A DNA stretch of 64,000 bases, from positions 682,001 through 746,000 of the forward strand of contig JANUWI010000003.1 of assembly GCA_025504975.1 (NCBI GenBank), given 5' to 3'. Under the pieces are notes generated by a model. That model made no database searches. It saw only the letters and a program-made list of their open reading frames with translations, and had not been told where the DNA came from. Both the position numbers and the translations under genes were made by a program. This DNA comes from Plenodomus lindquistii (lineage: Eukaryota > Ascomycota > Dothideomycetes > Pleosporales > Leptosphaeriaceae). This document shows, one piece after another, positions 42,632 through 54,604 of the stretch (the first letter of the stretch is position 1; the number at the start of each line of letters is the position of its first letter).

Positions 42632-45200
42632 ATGCGGTCCTCTATATTGATCCTCAGCACGATATGTGGTCTTACCACTGCAAATCCACATCCATGGATG
42701 TATGGTGTGCCAGACTATCCAGATCTGAACATGGAGGAAGTTATGACACAGGCGGACATTGACTCGATGATGTCCGATGTAACAGAGACTGGGTCCACAA
42801 ACCAGGCCGCCGCACAAAAGCCAGGACCGTCTGCCACAGCAGCATCGGCTGGTCAAGAGCCATGTGCTGTCGTAAACCGTGCCTTGGCAGCCATGCCGTC
42901 TGGAGCTCGAAAGGTCATCCCGGCCGAACTGGGAGTGCAGTGTTTACAGTCTGTACCGCTCGACAGAGACGGAAACATGAAGCTGATCGACGACGTGAAG
43001 ATGTTTGCCAAGTGGCAATCCAACATTGCCTATGTTAAGAATCCACCCAAGGGATATACCGAGAAGCCTGTCGATGTCATGGGAACTCTGGACAGCATGA
43101 AGTCGCAGCTGACTTCTGGTGGCTTTGAGAACGAGTATGAGTTTCAGACGCAACTGATGGAACTCTTCACGAGCGCATACGACAACCACTTTGCCTGGCA
43201 ACCCGACATTCTCGCATCAGCAATGCAGTTTCAAAGGGGACCAGGAACAGAACTGGTATCAGTTTCGGCTGATGGCAAGGCGCTGCCTGAAATCTTCACA
43301 TACCGTGATGTCGTGAGGGCCAACAATGACTCCTCGTATCGGCCCTCGCCGATCAAAGTCATCAATGGAATAGACGTCAAAGACTATCTCGCCAATGCTT
43401 CTGCGCAGTCAGACTTTCACGATGCAGACACTCGGTGGAATGCTTTGTTCCCTTCGCAAGCGCTCATTGCATCGGGTACGACCTTTCTTGGAAGTTTTCG
43501 TTCTGGCCAGTATCAAGGTCCAAACACGACAATGGAATTCGCCAATGGTACCACGCTGTCAATGCCTAACCTTGCCGTCGTTTTCGGCAATTTTACAGGA
43601 GTGGACAGTGGTCCTGCCTTCTTTCAGAGGTTCTGTTCTGGGCCGCAGCCTCAGACTGCACCACCTGCGGCCCCTTCACCTACTACGAACGTGACTGGGC
43701 CTGCGCCTACCGCTGCGCCGCAACCTTCACATATTGGCTATCCGAAAGCTGAGCTGATCAATCCGAATCTGGCAGTCGCCGGATACTACATAAATGGTTC
43801 AGGCTACGAGGTACGAATCTAGGAATATGGAAGTGTTCTTGGCTAACACGACCAGGATGTTGCTGTGTTGAGCATACCGTCATACAATGCAGAAGATGTT
43901 CAGAGCTTCCAGAACACTATGCGTGACTTCATCAGAGCATCACAGGCAGCGGGAAAAACAAAGATGATTTTTGACATGCGCGGCAACGGTGGAGGTATGT
44001 AGAAGAATCCTGATCGATCGTTGATCATTCTGACCCAGATCAGGCGCCGCTATCCTTGGCTATGACACTTTCAAGCAAGTGAACCCGCAGGCAACTCAGG
44101 AACCATTCGGAGGTACTCGGTTCCGCGCCAATGATGCCTTGAACAGTGCTGGCAAAATCACGCAAGATTTCTTAGCGAATAAAACATACGCACAAAGCAA
44201 CAAGACTGCCTTTGCAGAAGCGTTCGGCCCAAATGCAAACGAAGCAGATATTTTCCAGCTCACTGCCGGGTTCAATTACCAACACCAGCTTGATGTCGAG
44301 AACAAGGCTTTCACGAGTTGGGAGCAGCTGTTCGGATCTGAGCGAGCCAACAACGACTCGTTTACTAGCACGCTCCGCTACAACTTCAGTGATAGCATCA
44401 GCACAACATACACAGGCTTCTCAGTGATTGGATTCGGAGAGAACACAAACGAGACGCAGACACCACAGCCCTTTCAGCCACAAGACATGGTCATGCTCCA
44501 CGACGGAATGTGTTCTTCGACCTGCGCCATTGCCTCTGAGCTCCTCAAGAATCAAGGAGCCGTCCGAACCATTGCCATCGGCGGTCGTCCGCAGCCAGGT
44601 CCCATGCAGGGTGTCGGCGGTACAAAGGGCGCCCAAGTCTTCTCCTGGGACGACATACAAGTCCGCATGCAAGCCGTTTTCTTCCTCGGCAGTCCCGAGC
44701 AGCAAACCCAATGGGAGAAAGAAGACCTCGGCAAAACAGCATTCGCAACACAACTCTTCAAGCGCAGCGCGTATCAAAACGGAAGAGTAGCAGGCGGTGT
44801 CAACCTCAAGGACAACCTTCGACAAAACGATGCATCCAAGACGCCCTTGGAGTTCATGTACGAAGCAGCAGATTGTAGAATGTGGTTCACGGCGCCCATG
44901 ATATCAGATGTCACGGAAGTCTGGAAGGGCGTCGCGGACAGGATGTTCAATAACGGAACGAGTTTGTGTGTTGAGGGTAGTACTGGGGATCCGAGTTCGA
45001 TTAGTGGAGGTGGACAGACGAGAGGAGGTGATGGTGTGATTGCGCCTGTGCTTTCTCCAGCGCCTGGAGATCCAGCACAGAAGACGGGAAACCAGTCGCA
45101 GCAGTTTACTGGTGCGGCGAATGGTTTGGAAGTTAAGGCCCATAGGTTGGCTGCTACAGTTGGAGTAGCTGTCATGGTCGCTTTGGCCTACCATGTATGA
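42632..45200 (+). CDS. Secreted/GPI-type peptidase S41 family protein (CPAF-like)
   Basis: Exons 42632-43810, 43856-43994 and 44044-45200; introns 45 and 49 bp; 824 residues. Signal peptide MRSSILILSTICGLTTANP. S41 tail-specific protease features after the splices: DMRGNGGGAAILGYDTF, and the nucleophile region MLHDGMCSSTCAIASELL (about residue 592). The double-Cys GMCSSTC form is typical of the CPAF-like fungal S41 group. The N-terminal half is a large helical domain. A Pro/Ala/Thr linker near residues 340-370 (APPAAPSPTTNVTGPAP) and many N-x-S/T sites suggest glycosylation. The C-terminus has a Ser/Gly-rich stretch followed by a hydrophobic tail (LAATVGVAVMVALAYHV), a likely GPI signal. Substrate unknown. 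Confidence 0.87.
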
Positions 45201-45920
45201 GAAGAAACGAAGTGCGCGTTGGTTGTTTGATTAGAGAAGTACATGATCTAGGGGGCACTCGAGCGTGCTGTGATTGCAACCAGGTGGGATGGGCCATGAG
45301 AAACATGCGCTCCAGGTAGTTTCACCGACACGAGATGGATGAAGTAGAGCCTACAGGGTGTAGACGCATCGGATTAGACGCTTGCTAGTTTCTGGAATAT
45401 ATCGAGGAGAGGTCGAGCCATTGGTGTACTAGAACTGCGTCGATTGCTATGCACTATTGGTGCGCTCTTTTCCAGTATAATACGGAAAAGAGCAAGGGTT
45501 CAATCTGATATGTCTAGACACGGGAGGTATCTCACTGCATGGAGCTGACACACATCCATCCTTGGTAAGCAATTTCCAACTTTTATTCTCAGCTCACGTG
45601 AGACCGCGATAGCTCCACTTTTTTTGACAGTCCGCTGATTGGCGGGTGCCTAGACAATCAGGCGGCGACGTGCGCTAGACGCGAACTCCACCACTGCGAC
45701 GCGGCAGGAGCGTTGGAGGCGCTGTCGCTGCCTGGGCCAATGTGTGTTTAGACGCAGGCGTCTCTGCAATGATCTTTCCATCTGAGAGTGCGTAGATGCA
45801 TATTTAGAGGTTAACCTCGAGCTTTCCCAACGTCTTTCGTTCACCTCAACTCATACTCTACTTCATTTGCCTACTTACTTCCGCTGTTCATCTCACCCCA
45901 CGATTCTCAAGTCTGCTACT
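45201..45920. promoter_or_regulatory. Promoter region of ankyrin gene with TCACGTGA
   Basis: The palindrome TCACGTGA lies at 45594-45601, about 320 bp before the ankyrin gene start. A CT-rich leader (CTTCCGCTGTTCATCTC) precedes the ATG at 45921. The ORF is open slightly further upstream (45867) but without an ATG in better context. Confidence 0.4.
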
Positions 45921-48900
45921 ATGTCGTCTCAAGATCAGAACGAACCAATGATAGCCCTTCCATCACTTCCTGCCACCCACGAAGACTGGATCTCGTACGT
46001 GTCTGGTCAGCCAGATGCTTCTCTACACGACCTCATCGCCCCCTTCCAGGAGTATGATTCCAAACTCCGCGAAGTGTTCGCCCAGCAACCAGATCACCCC
46101 GCTATTCAGGAACCACATGTGGTCCCCATTTTTGCTGGCAAAGAGAAGGAGGTGAAGATCAGAGCGCGTAATCTCTCAGCCGAGTCTGAAGATGAACGCC
46201 AGCGTTATCTCATGCCCCTTGCAGACTCGGATCGCAAGCCTAACGGAGCACCTGCACTTGTGCAGTCTCTGAAGGAGTTTCAGACCAACTTCCAGCTATT
46301 TTCTGAGTCGTCACTAGTGGACATGGACTGGTCCAATATTGTCGTTGCTGGCAGCGCTGTAGTGACATCGTTGCTTCCTGTTCCACCAAAGCACAACTCC
46401 TCAAAGCGAGCTCTCCGCGAGTATTACCACCAAAAACTTGCTCCAGCATCTGACGTTGATCTTTTTCTTTATGGTCTTACTGAGGAGCAAGCCATTGAGA
46501 AGATCAAGCAGATCGAACAACGCATCAAGGACTCCATCTTGACCGAAACCACGACGATCCGTACGAAACACGCCATCACCATCGCATCGCAGTACCCAAC
46601 GCGACATGTCCAGATCGTTCTGCGTATCTATCGGTCTGTATCGGAGATTCTCACGGGATTCGACGTCGACTGCTCATGCGCAGCTTACGATGGTAGCCAA
46701 GTCTATGCCAGCCCTCGCGCTTTGGCTGCGTACATGACCCAGATCAACACGATTGACCTGACTCGCCGTTCACCATCGTACGAGAATCGACTTTCCAAAT
46801 ACTCCCGCCGAGGATTTGAAGTTTACTGGCCTTTACTGGAACGTTCACGCATCGATCCTACGCTGTTCGAGCGCTCTTTCGGTCGTACTCTCGGCTTGGC
46901 TCGCTTGCTAGTGCTCGAGAGACTACCAAAGAAAACTGACAGGGAAGCCTACGTTGACCAACGTCGTGCAGAATGTGGCAGACCTCAGATCAATCGATGG
47001 GCGACCAAGAGCTTACGTGGCAACATGAAGGAAGAGCACGATGATGAGGTTGCTGATTGGGTTGAAGCAGATGATGTCAGCAACTACCACACATTCACCA
47101 TTCCATACGGTCCAAAGTATGGGGCGCGTAAGATTGAGAGACTACTATATGCCAAGGACTTGCTTCTCAACGCTGAGTGGAACCGTTCGAAAGACCGCGA
47201 GACTACACTGCATCGTCATCCTGCCTTCTTTGGCACTGCAACTGATGTGATTGGCGATTGCTGTGGATACTGCCCAAAGCCTATGTCAGCGGAAGATGAA
47301 GAGATCGCAAAAGAGGAGGGAAAGATCTATGTCTCCGGAGGAATTGCATTCATCAAGGATAACCCGGGGCGTCAGACTATCGGATCGTTCAACCCCATTA
47401 CAGATGATGACTGGACTGAGATGGCGTATGTCGGCAACACCGCAAGGCTTTGTCAAGCGATTGTGGACGGCGACCTCGAACACGTTCAAGACTGGCTGAA
47501 GCAAGAGGATGCCGACCCAAATAGGAGAGATTTTACTGGTCGAACTCCACTACACTTGGCTGTCTCCAGCTCCACTCCAGAAGTGGTCCAATGCCTCATC
47601 GACGGAGGCGCACGTATTACAGCTCGTATCTTTGATGGCAAAACTGCTTTACACCTTGCTGCGATGCGAGGTGAGACAGCCATGGTGCGGGCACTCCTCA
47701 TCAAGAGCGAAGCCAACGAAGAAGAGGAAGAAGAGAAGCGGGCCAGGAAAGCCAATTCCCGCAAGGCCGACGGCAAGGGGGAATTGATGGATCTTGATGA
47801 AGGTATGTCAATGTCACGTCTCCGTTTGATGACTGGCTGTGCCAACATCTTGCGCAATATCTGGATCAGTTCCAAATGTCTGCCTGGACGTATCTAGGGG
47901 TTTCGACAGGCTCGCTATACGGTTATTCAAGACAGTATGAAAGCTGACCATCTCACAGATAAGAATCCAGATCGATTGGGAATAGATGATAGCGCGGTTC
48001 AGTCGAACGCATCACAAGACGCGGACGACGACATCGATATGCTCGACGATGAGACTGAACACATTGATGCGACTACCGAGAACTCCGTCATCAAAATTGA
48101 CCGCAAGCAGACTCAACAGCACGAGAATCCATTCGAGGAGGAAGAGCAAGACGAGCCGGATGTGTACGACGTCAACGTGGTGGCGTGGGATATCCCAGTG
48201 TCTGCACTCCATCTTGCAATTGCCAACGGCCATGTGGAGACAGTCCGAACACTTGTTCAGGACTTCGGGGCGGACGTACTTCTTCCAATCAAGTTAGTCC
48301 ACGACCACAACAAGTCCGCCCGCGCAGCTATCATGCCTCTCGTACTTGCTCTACAGCTGGCACCAGAGAGCGCCAAAGAAATGACGAAGGTGCTCATGAG
48401 TCTGGGAGCATCCCCCGCGCAAGCAGACATCGATCACGTCACAGCTTTGCACTACTTTGCAGCGCACGGATCAGACCTACTCGGCGCGATGATCTCGACA
48501 GATCGACCAGCTGCACAGCGGGCTGTGAATCATCTCACCATGTCGGGATATCAGTACAGTAAGTATTAACAGGATCACTGCCCGCAGATTTAGCTGACCT
48601 TTTCCGTAGGACCCACAGCTAGAAGTGCTTTGCAAACTGCCATGATGCGCAAGGACTTCGTCGGCATCGATTTGTTATTGGAACTCGGCGCAAGTGCTGG
48701 CGTAGACTGTAAGTATATATAAGTCACATTTTCGAGAACACTGAACATGTGGCTAATTTCCTGGCAGACTCCACCTATGTGAATTCTTTCAAGAGCAAAT
48801 GGTACCTCACTAGGTCTTCTGAGCACAACGAGGAGATGTTTCGACAAAGCTTCGTACAACCAGTTTTCACCGCCATCCGTTCTGAAGTGCCAGCAGTCAT

Positions 48901-51706
48901 CCCAAAACTTTTGGATGCAGGGGCAGATGTTAATACCCTCACTCCAGAAGCTCACACGGCGCTGAAATACGGATACCACCACAACGGAGGTGTTCATAGC
49001 CTTTTGGATGCGGTTCGTGCGAAGATCAAGGAGCTATCTGACTTCCTCGATACGGATAAGGCAGCAACCGACAGCTATCGTGGTTCAGAACCAAAGGAAC
49101 CGATTCCCTTGAAGGATGACGAGGAATACCTGAAAGATCTGGTCCCTGGAACTTACAAATTTTGGTCAACGTCCACACAGCTCCAAGATGCCAAGAAGGA
49201 CTTCACAAGGAAACTGAAGCAATACGAAGACTCCATGGCGGCTAGAGAAGATCCTGCCGGTACTTTAGAAAAGAAGGCTGCGGTGAAATCACTTTGTGCA
49301 GAATTTGAGGTGCTGGAGAAGCAACTCATCGAGCGGGGAGCGAAGTCTTTCAAGGACTTGTATCCGGATTACAAGTTATCGGAGGATCAAAGAAACAACC
49401 GCAATTACAGATACAACTCACCGGAGCCGAAGCCGTGGGCGCCAACCTTCACCTTCCAGGTACCAGATTTGACAGATGAGCGACGAGAAGCTTACATTGA
49501 TCTGTTTCAAGCCTGCTGGGACGGAGACCTGCCTACTGTAAAGAAGCTGACTCTGTCGGTTTGGGGAGAGAATCAGTGTCAGAGCCCTTTGAAAATCGCT
49601 GTCAGGGATGCGAGCAATTTCTCGCCTTTCTCCATCGCACTCCTCCGCGAGCATTTTGATATTGCGAAAGCTGTACTTGAGATCGCACATGCGCAGTACG
49701 CGCCAGCTGAGAAACCTGGACAGACCAGACACACCGTTGGGCCACCAGCGGAATCGGACAACGAGTCGATTGATGGCAACGAAGGCGACTTTCAAATCTA
49801 TACCGAGATCGTGGACGACAAATTCACCATTGAAGATATCGGGGCCGTTCAAAGCCAAGTCAAGAGCACCGTTACGCCATTGGAGATCATCTCGTGGTAC
49901 TGTCCTGTTTCGCGCTTCCTCGAGGATGAAGACGTCTCTGAATCTACGACCACCCATCCGAGTGATATGTTCTCCGCTTTCGATGATCGCATGGACAGAC
50001 TCTACATGCGGAAGTCACGCGGAGGGCGCGCACACAGAAAGATTCTCAGGGATGCTGCAAGAGGCGTTAGATACGCAGTTCCGACAGCACCCATGGATGA
50101 GCACATTCCAGAAGTGGAAAAGCCTGGAAACTTGTTCCAGATGGCTATTTACATGGATGACAAGGATCTTCTCGCCTTTCTGATCACTTTGGGCGAAGAC
50201 TATACCATTCGTAAAGCCAGCAACGACGAGGAGTCCAAGTCGACCGTGTTTCGGTTCGCTGAGACCGACTTTACTTATGCCGTTGGCCTTGGAAGAGTCT
50301 CCCTCTTACAGCACATCATCAGACGAACAGGTGCCGGTATGCCACTAGACAATCTCGTCAAGAAGAACGGTGTTGAGGTAACAAAGAAGCCAAAGCACTA
50401 CCAAGGCCTTTCCGTCCATGGAAAGAAGCGCGCAGACTGGGCCAATGCAGGACGAGAGACACAGGGCGAGAGAAATCAAGACGACCATCCGCCACTACTT
50501 CATGCCGCACGTCTCGCAAACCTGGAGAGCGTGGAGTGGTTCTTGAGTGATGCGGCACCACGATGCTACATGGACTTCGCCAACGAGCACCAGGATGATG
50601 TTCGTATCAAGAACTTGAGTAAGGCAAAGGGCGGACTTGAGGCCTCTATCAATAACTGGCTGGGTCTACGCGCACACTTGCTGATGCACTGTGTCGTATT
50701 GCACAAGTCCACCAAAGATGCTGAAGAACTCCTGAAACACCTGTGCAAGACACGCCCAGAGACCCTCGAGAATCGCTCGTCTTCAGGCCTGACACCACTC
50801 CATCTAGCATTTTCATTGCATCGGGTCGAAATGATCAAGATTTTAATAGAGGCCGGAGCCGATCAAACGTGCCGCAACAATGTCAGGGACAATGTCATCC
50901 ATTCGATGCTCGCAGGCCCATTCAGATTCGGCGAGAATGACGAACATATCACGCGCCTTCGTGAGCTGCTGGCTCTGATTGACCCTCGTCTCATCCCCAG
51001 CCTCTTCGAAGAGCGTACTACCCAGCAACCAGAAGCTGCCACTCCCCTCGCACGCTGGCTTTACACCAACTATGGAAACTCGATCTACGCTCAGCCAGGG
51101 GACAATGACAACCACGATAAGATGGTGCGGGTCCTCCTTGAATTTAGCAAAGGTGAAGATCTGAGCATCATCAATGCACAAGGCGATACGCCTGTGCACA
51201 TGGCAGTAAGATACAAGGCAGACAACCTACTCCGTATCATGCTCGATTGTCGCCCTGAGCTGCTCTTCCGCGAAAACGCCACTGGACGTACGCCCTACGA
51301 GATGGCCGAAGACACATATCTTTCGAAGCTAGTGTTCAGCAATCCTCCGCCGTTGGAAGCCCAGCGATACAGTTCTCACTCCTCATACGGCATGCAATTG
51401 CAATATAGCCGCGGTGTCGTCTTCAATGAGCCTGCGATGTTCGTTGAAGCTCCTACTAAGGATACACGAAACAACATCGAGAAGTTGTGGCTTGTATGTA
51501 AAGAGTTTGTAGACAAGAGCCGGGGAACCAAGAGGAAGCTTGTGACGTTGGTGGAGGCGAATGAGGTTGCCAAGCGGTTGACGAAGCGTAAGGAGAGCCC
51601 GGCTGAGGACGACAACGCGAGTGTGAGGTCGGGTGATGTGGAACAAAGCGAAGTGATCAAGGGCGATGAGGTAGACGTGTGGTACAGCATGAGTCTGCAT
51701 GTTTGA
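45921..51706 (+). CDS. Large ankyrin-repeat protein with nucleotidyltransferase-like N-terminal domain
   Basis: Exons 45921-47802, 47959-48558, 48610-48708 and 48768-51706; 1839 residues, all phases agreeing. Intron 1 is 156 bp, the others 51 and 59. The N-terminal domain contains VVAGSAVVTSLLP (about residue 142) and ASDVDLFLYGL (about 177), followed by GFDVDCSCAAYDG near 248. GS plus D-x-D is the signature of the DNA polymerase beta-type nucleotidyltransferase fold. Ankyrin repeats follow: GRTPLHLAVSSSTPEVVQCL, GKTALHLAAMRGETAMVRAL, SALHLAIANGHVETVRTL, then after a 500-residue low-repeat middle, SGLTPLHLAFSLHRVEMIKI and GDTPVHMAVRYKADNLLRIM. Acidic stretches separate them. No signal peptide. 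Function unknown; nucleotidyl transfer is inference from motif. Confidence 0.85.
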
Positions 51707-52430
51707 GTAACGTTGAGCGGAAGTGTCAGAAATTGTCGGGAACATGAGGTACGAGTGCTAGATCCACATCTTCGAGCGCAGGAGAACCACATATAGCTGA
51801 AGACGGTGAACGCATAACATTATGGCATCCAAAATCGCGAGGGTTTCCAATTCCTGCAAACTGCCTTCCCTGTGTCGTCACTGGCTTGAACCCATTCTAG
51901 AATAGTTATGGCCCCAATCGGTTCCTGATGAACAGTTTCCTTTTGCTAGGAAAACTGTGAAACAACACTATTGTTCACTCCCGACGGCGCGATCTGACTC
52001 TTCCACACGAAATCGATCGATTCATGTTGCGCCGTTTTTGTTCGCGGGTGGGGGAAAGGATTCGCCACTGTTCCAGAACAGAACCAACTCCGGAAGCGAA
52101 AGTGACCCACCCGCCCTTGTGAACATCGCCCATGAACCTGGTTATGCATCACCTCCTCCACCTCCACGTTTGATGTGCATATAGGCCTCCGATTTTATTA
52201 TGGCATCGACAATTTTCGAATGTAGCGTAGACTGCTATTGATTGATCTCTCAAATGTTGCGATAAGAGCAACGGCGTTATTGTTCGCCATACGACTAAGT
52301 GTGCAAGGCGGACATTGGCGTGATATTACGGGCGGGTGACGAGGAGCCTCATCTCGCTCAAAACCAAAATTAGAAAATCAAAATCTAAAAATCAAAATCG
52401 CTGAAACCTAGAACACTAATAACAAGATGC
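51707..52430. other. Transition from gene space to AT-rich block
   Basis: Normal composition to about 52,340. Near 52,364-52,395 there are short AAAATCAAAATC-type repeats, and from about 52,430 the composition collapses to AT. No gene seen. Confidence 0.4.
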
Positions 52431-53275
52431 CTACACTAGTTATTAAAATAATATAATAGTTACTATAATAATGTAAATATATTTATATATACTATTAAAG
52501 CTACGTATAGCTACTAGTCTTTAAACTCTAGTTTATAGTAGTAGTAAAAACCCTTTATTATAAAAGTAAAAAAAAATTTACTACCTATAGTAATTACACC
52601 TACTATCTATAACTATATCTAGAACTCTCTAATAAAACCTATTTAGCGCTAGCTTAAATATATTTATAAATAGTACTAATATTTTTATAATACGTATTAC
52701 TAGCTTTATATTTTTTTTTTATATTATAACCTTTTTTATATAAATTATATATAATTAGATAGCTATATATTAAATTAGCCTATTATAATAACTATTATAA
52801 TATATTATTATTTACTTTTTATTATTAAAACTAGTATATTCTCTATAGCTTTTTATAAAATATTAAAAGTATTAAATAAAAAGTAGTAGGTTTTACCTAC
52901 TTTACTATAGTTTTAAATAATCTCTCTAACTAGTTATATAAATAGAGTTTTAAATATTAGTAATTCTATAGATTTCTAATACTTTTAAATTTTACGTAGT
53001 ATAATAGCTATTATATATATATTAGTCTAGGCTTATATAATTATAGAGTAAAAACTTACTACCTAATTTATATTAGTAAAGCTTTTTTTTTTATTTCTAT
53101 TAGTAGACATTTTAAACTTTTTAAACTTTTTTAAAAAAGTAGCACGTCTACTACGTCTACTACTACGTTTACTACGTCTACTACTACATCTACTACTATA
53201 TCTACCTCTAGTAGAAATAGCTCTATTTTTCTAGATTTTTTTTAGCTTAGCTAGTAGACTTAAAAAGAGGTTTAA

Positions 53276-53365
53276 AAATATAAAGTAAAATTTAGCATTC
53301 TCTAGAAATATAAAGTAAAATTTATTATTTTTTAAAAGTATAAAGTAAAATTTACTATTAGCAGG
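53276..53365. repeat. 30-bp tandem repeat, three units
   Basis: The 19-nt string AAATATAAAGTAAAATTTA recurs at 53276 and 53306, and with one mismatch (AAGTA...) at 53336, exactly 30 bp apart. The remaining 11 nt of each unit diverge. Confidence 0.8.
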
Positions 53366-53806
53366 GCTAGTAACTATTATCTATTAGTTAAAGCTATTAT
53401 ATAGGCTATTATATATTTTACTATTTTTACTACTAAGTAGTTTTATAGCTTTTTACTTTCTAGTTTAAACTAGCTATTAATTTTTCTAGTTCTTTTTAGC
53501 TTTTTTCTCTACCTATATTTTTATAATAGTATTTTTTTTTAAGCCTTTTTTACTACTATATACGCTAGAGAATTCTTTACCTGTATTTTTTAGTAGATTA
53601 TTTATTACACTACTAGCTTCTAGAGGCTAGTTAGTAGCTTCTAAAAGCTAGTTAGTAGTTTCTAGAGCTAGAGGCTAGTTAGTAGCTATAGTACTAGTTT
53701 ATATACTTTTACCTTTAGCTATATTAAATTAGTAAACTATTATAAGTACTATTATAATAAATATTATATTTACTATTTATATAGGTTTTTCTATTTTATT
53801 TAAGTC

Positions 53807-53915
53807 TATTTTATCTTTTTTATTTTTTTTATTCTCTTTATCCTCTTTATCCCCTTTATCCCTTTTATTCTTATTCTCCTTCTCTTTCTTTTTCTTTTTC
53901 TCTATCTTTTTTTAT
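53807..53915. repeat. Polypyrimidine tract preserved in the AT block
   Basis: About 110 nt of almost pure C/T on the plus strand (TTTATCCTCTTTATCCCC etc.). The complement is AAG/GAG/GAT codons, resembling a Lys/Glu/Asp-rich coding tract. Purine tracts lack CpA and so resist RIP. Confidence 0.6.
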
Positions 53916-54553
53916 AGTTTTTTAGCTGTAGAGTCTAACTTATATTACCTATTTTCTATTACACTATTATCTATTATACTATTACCTAGAGTATTAATAG
54001 AAGCTTAGAGGAGTTACTTAAAAAGAAGCTAAGTTTCTAGGCTAAAATTATCCTCTAGTAGAATAGTCTCTAGAGATAGTAGTAGTAGTAAGTCTAAGTT
54101 TATAGTATTAGAGTTATTTAATATTTCTAGGTAAGTCTATAATATATATTAGTAGGCTATTACTAAAACTATTATAGATATACTTCTACTTTCTAGTTAA
54201 CTTTTTAGGCGCTAGGCTTTATAACTATAGTAATATACTAGATTTAAAGTAGTTACTAGAGCGTGTAGCTACTAAATATAGTATATAGTAGTTAAAAAAG
54301 TAAATAAAGCTAATAAAAAAGTATAAAAGCAGCGTTATAGTAATAAATAAAAAAAAAAAGTTAGAGTAAAAAAAAAATAAAAAAAAAAAAGTAGAAGTTA
54401 TATTACTATACGCCTAAAATTTAGTAAAAGTATAAATAAAAGTAGTACTAGATACTAGTAGTAAATATAAATTTAGATACTAGTAGTTAAAGTAAAAGTA
54501 CTTTATAAATATATACCTGCGTAAGTAGAGAAGTAATAGTTAGTATAATAGTT

Positions 54554-54604
54554 TATAAACTATTTTTTAACTAGCTTATTAAATTAGTTAAAAAATAGTT
54601 TATA
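54554..54604. repeat. Perfect 20-bp inverted repeat with 11-nt loop
   Basis: Left arm 54554-54573 and right arm 54585-54604 are exact reverse complements (TATAAACTATTTTTTAACTA and complement). It may be the junction of an inverted duplication or a chance AT palindrome. Confidence 0.7.

Noticed and set aside
1..52430. A biosynthetic or defence gene cluster
   Set aside because: No backbone enzyme, transporter, regulator set or co-oriented run of related functions is present; the genes are unrelated housekeeping loci.
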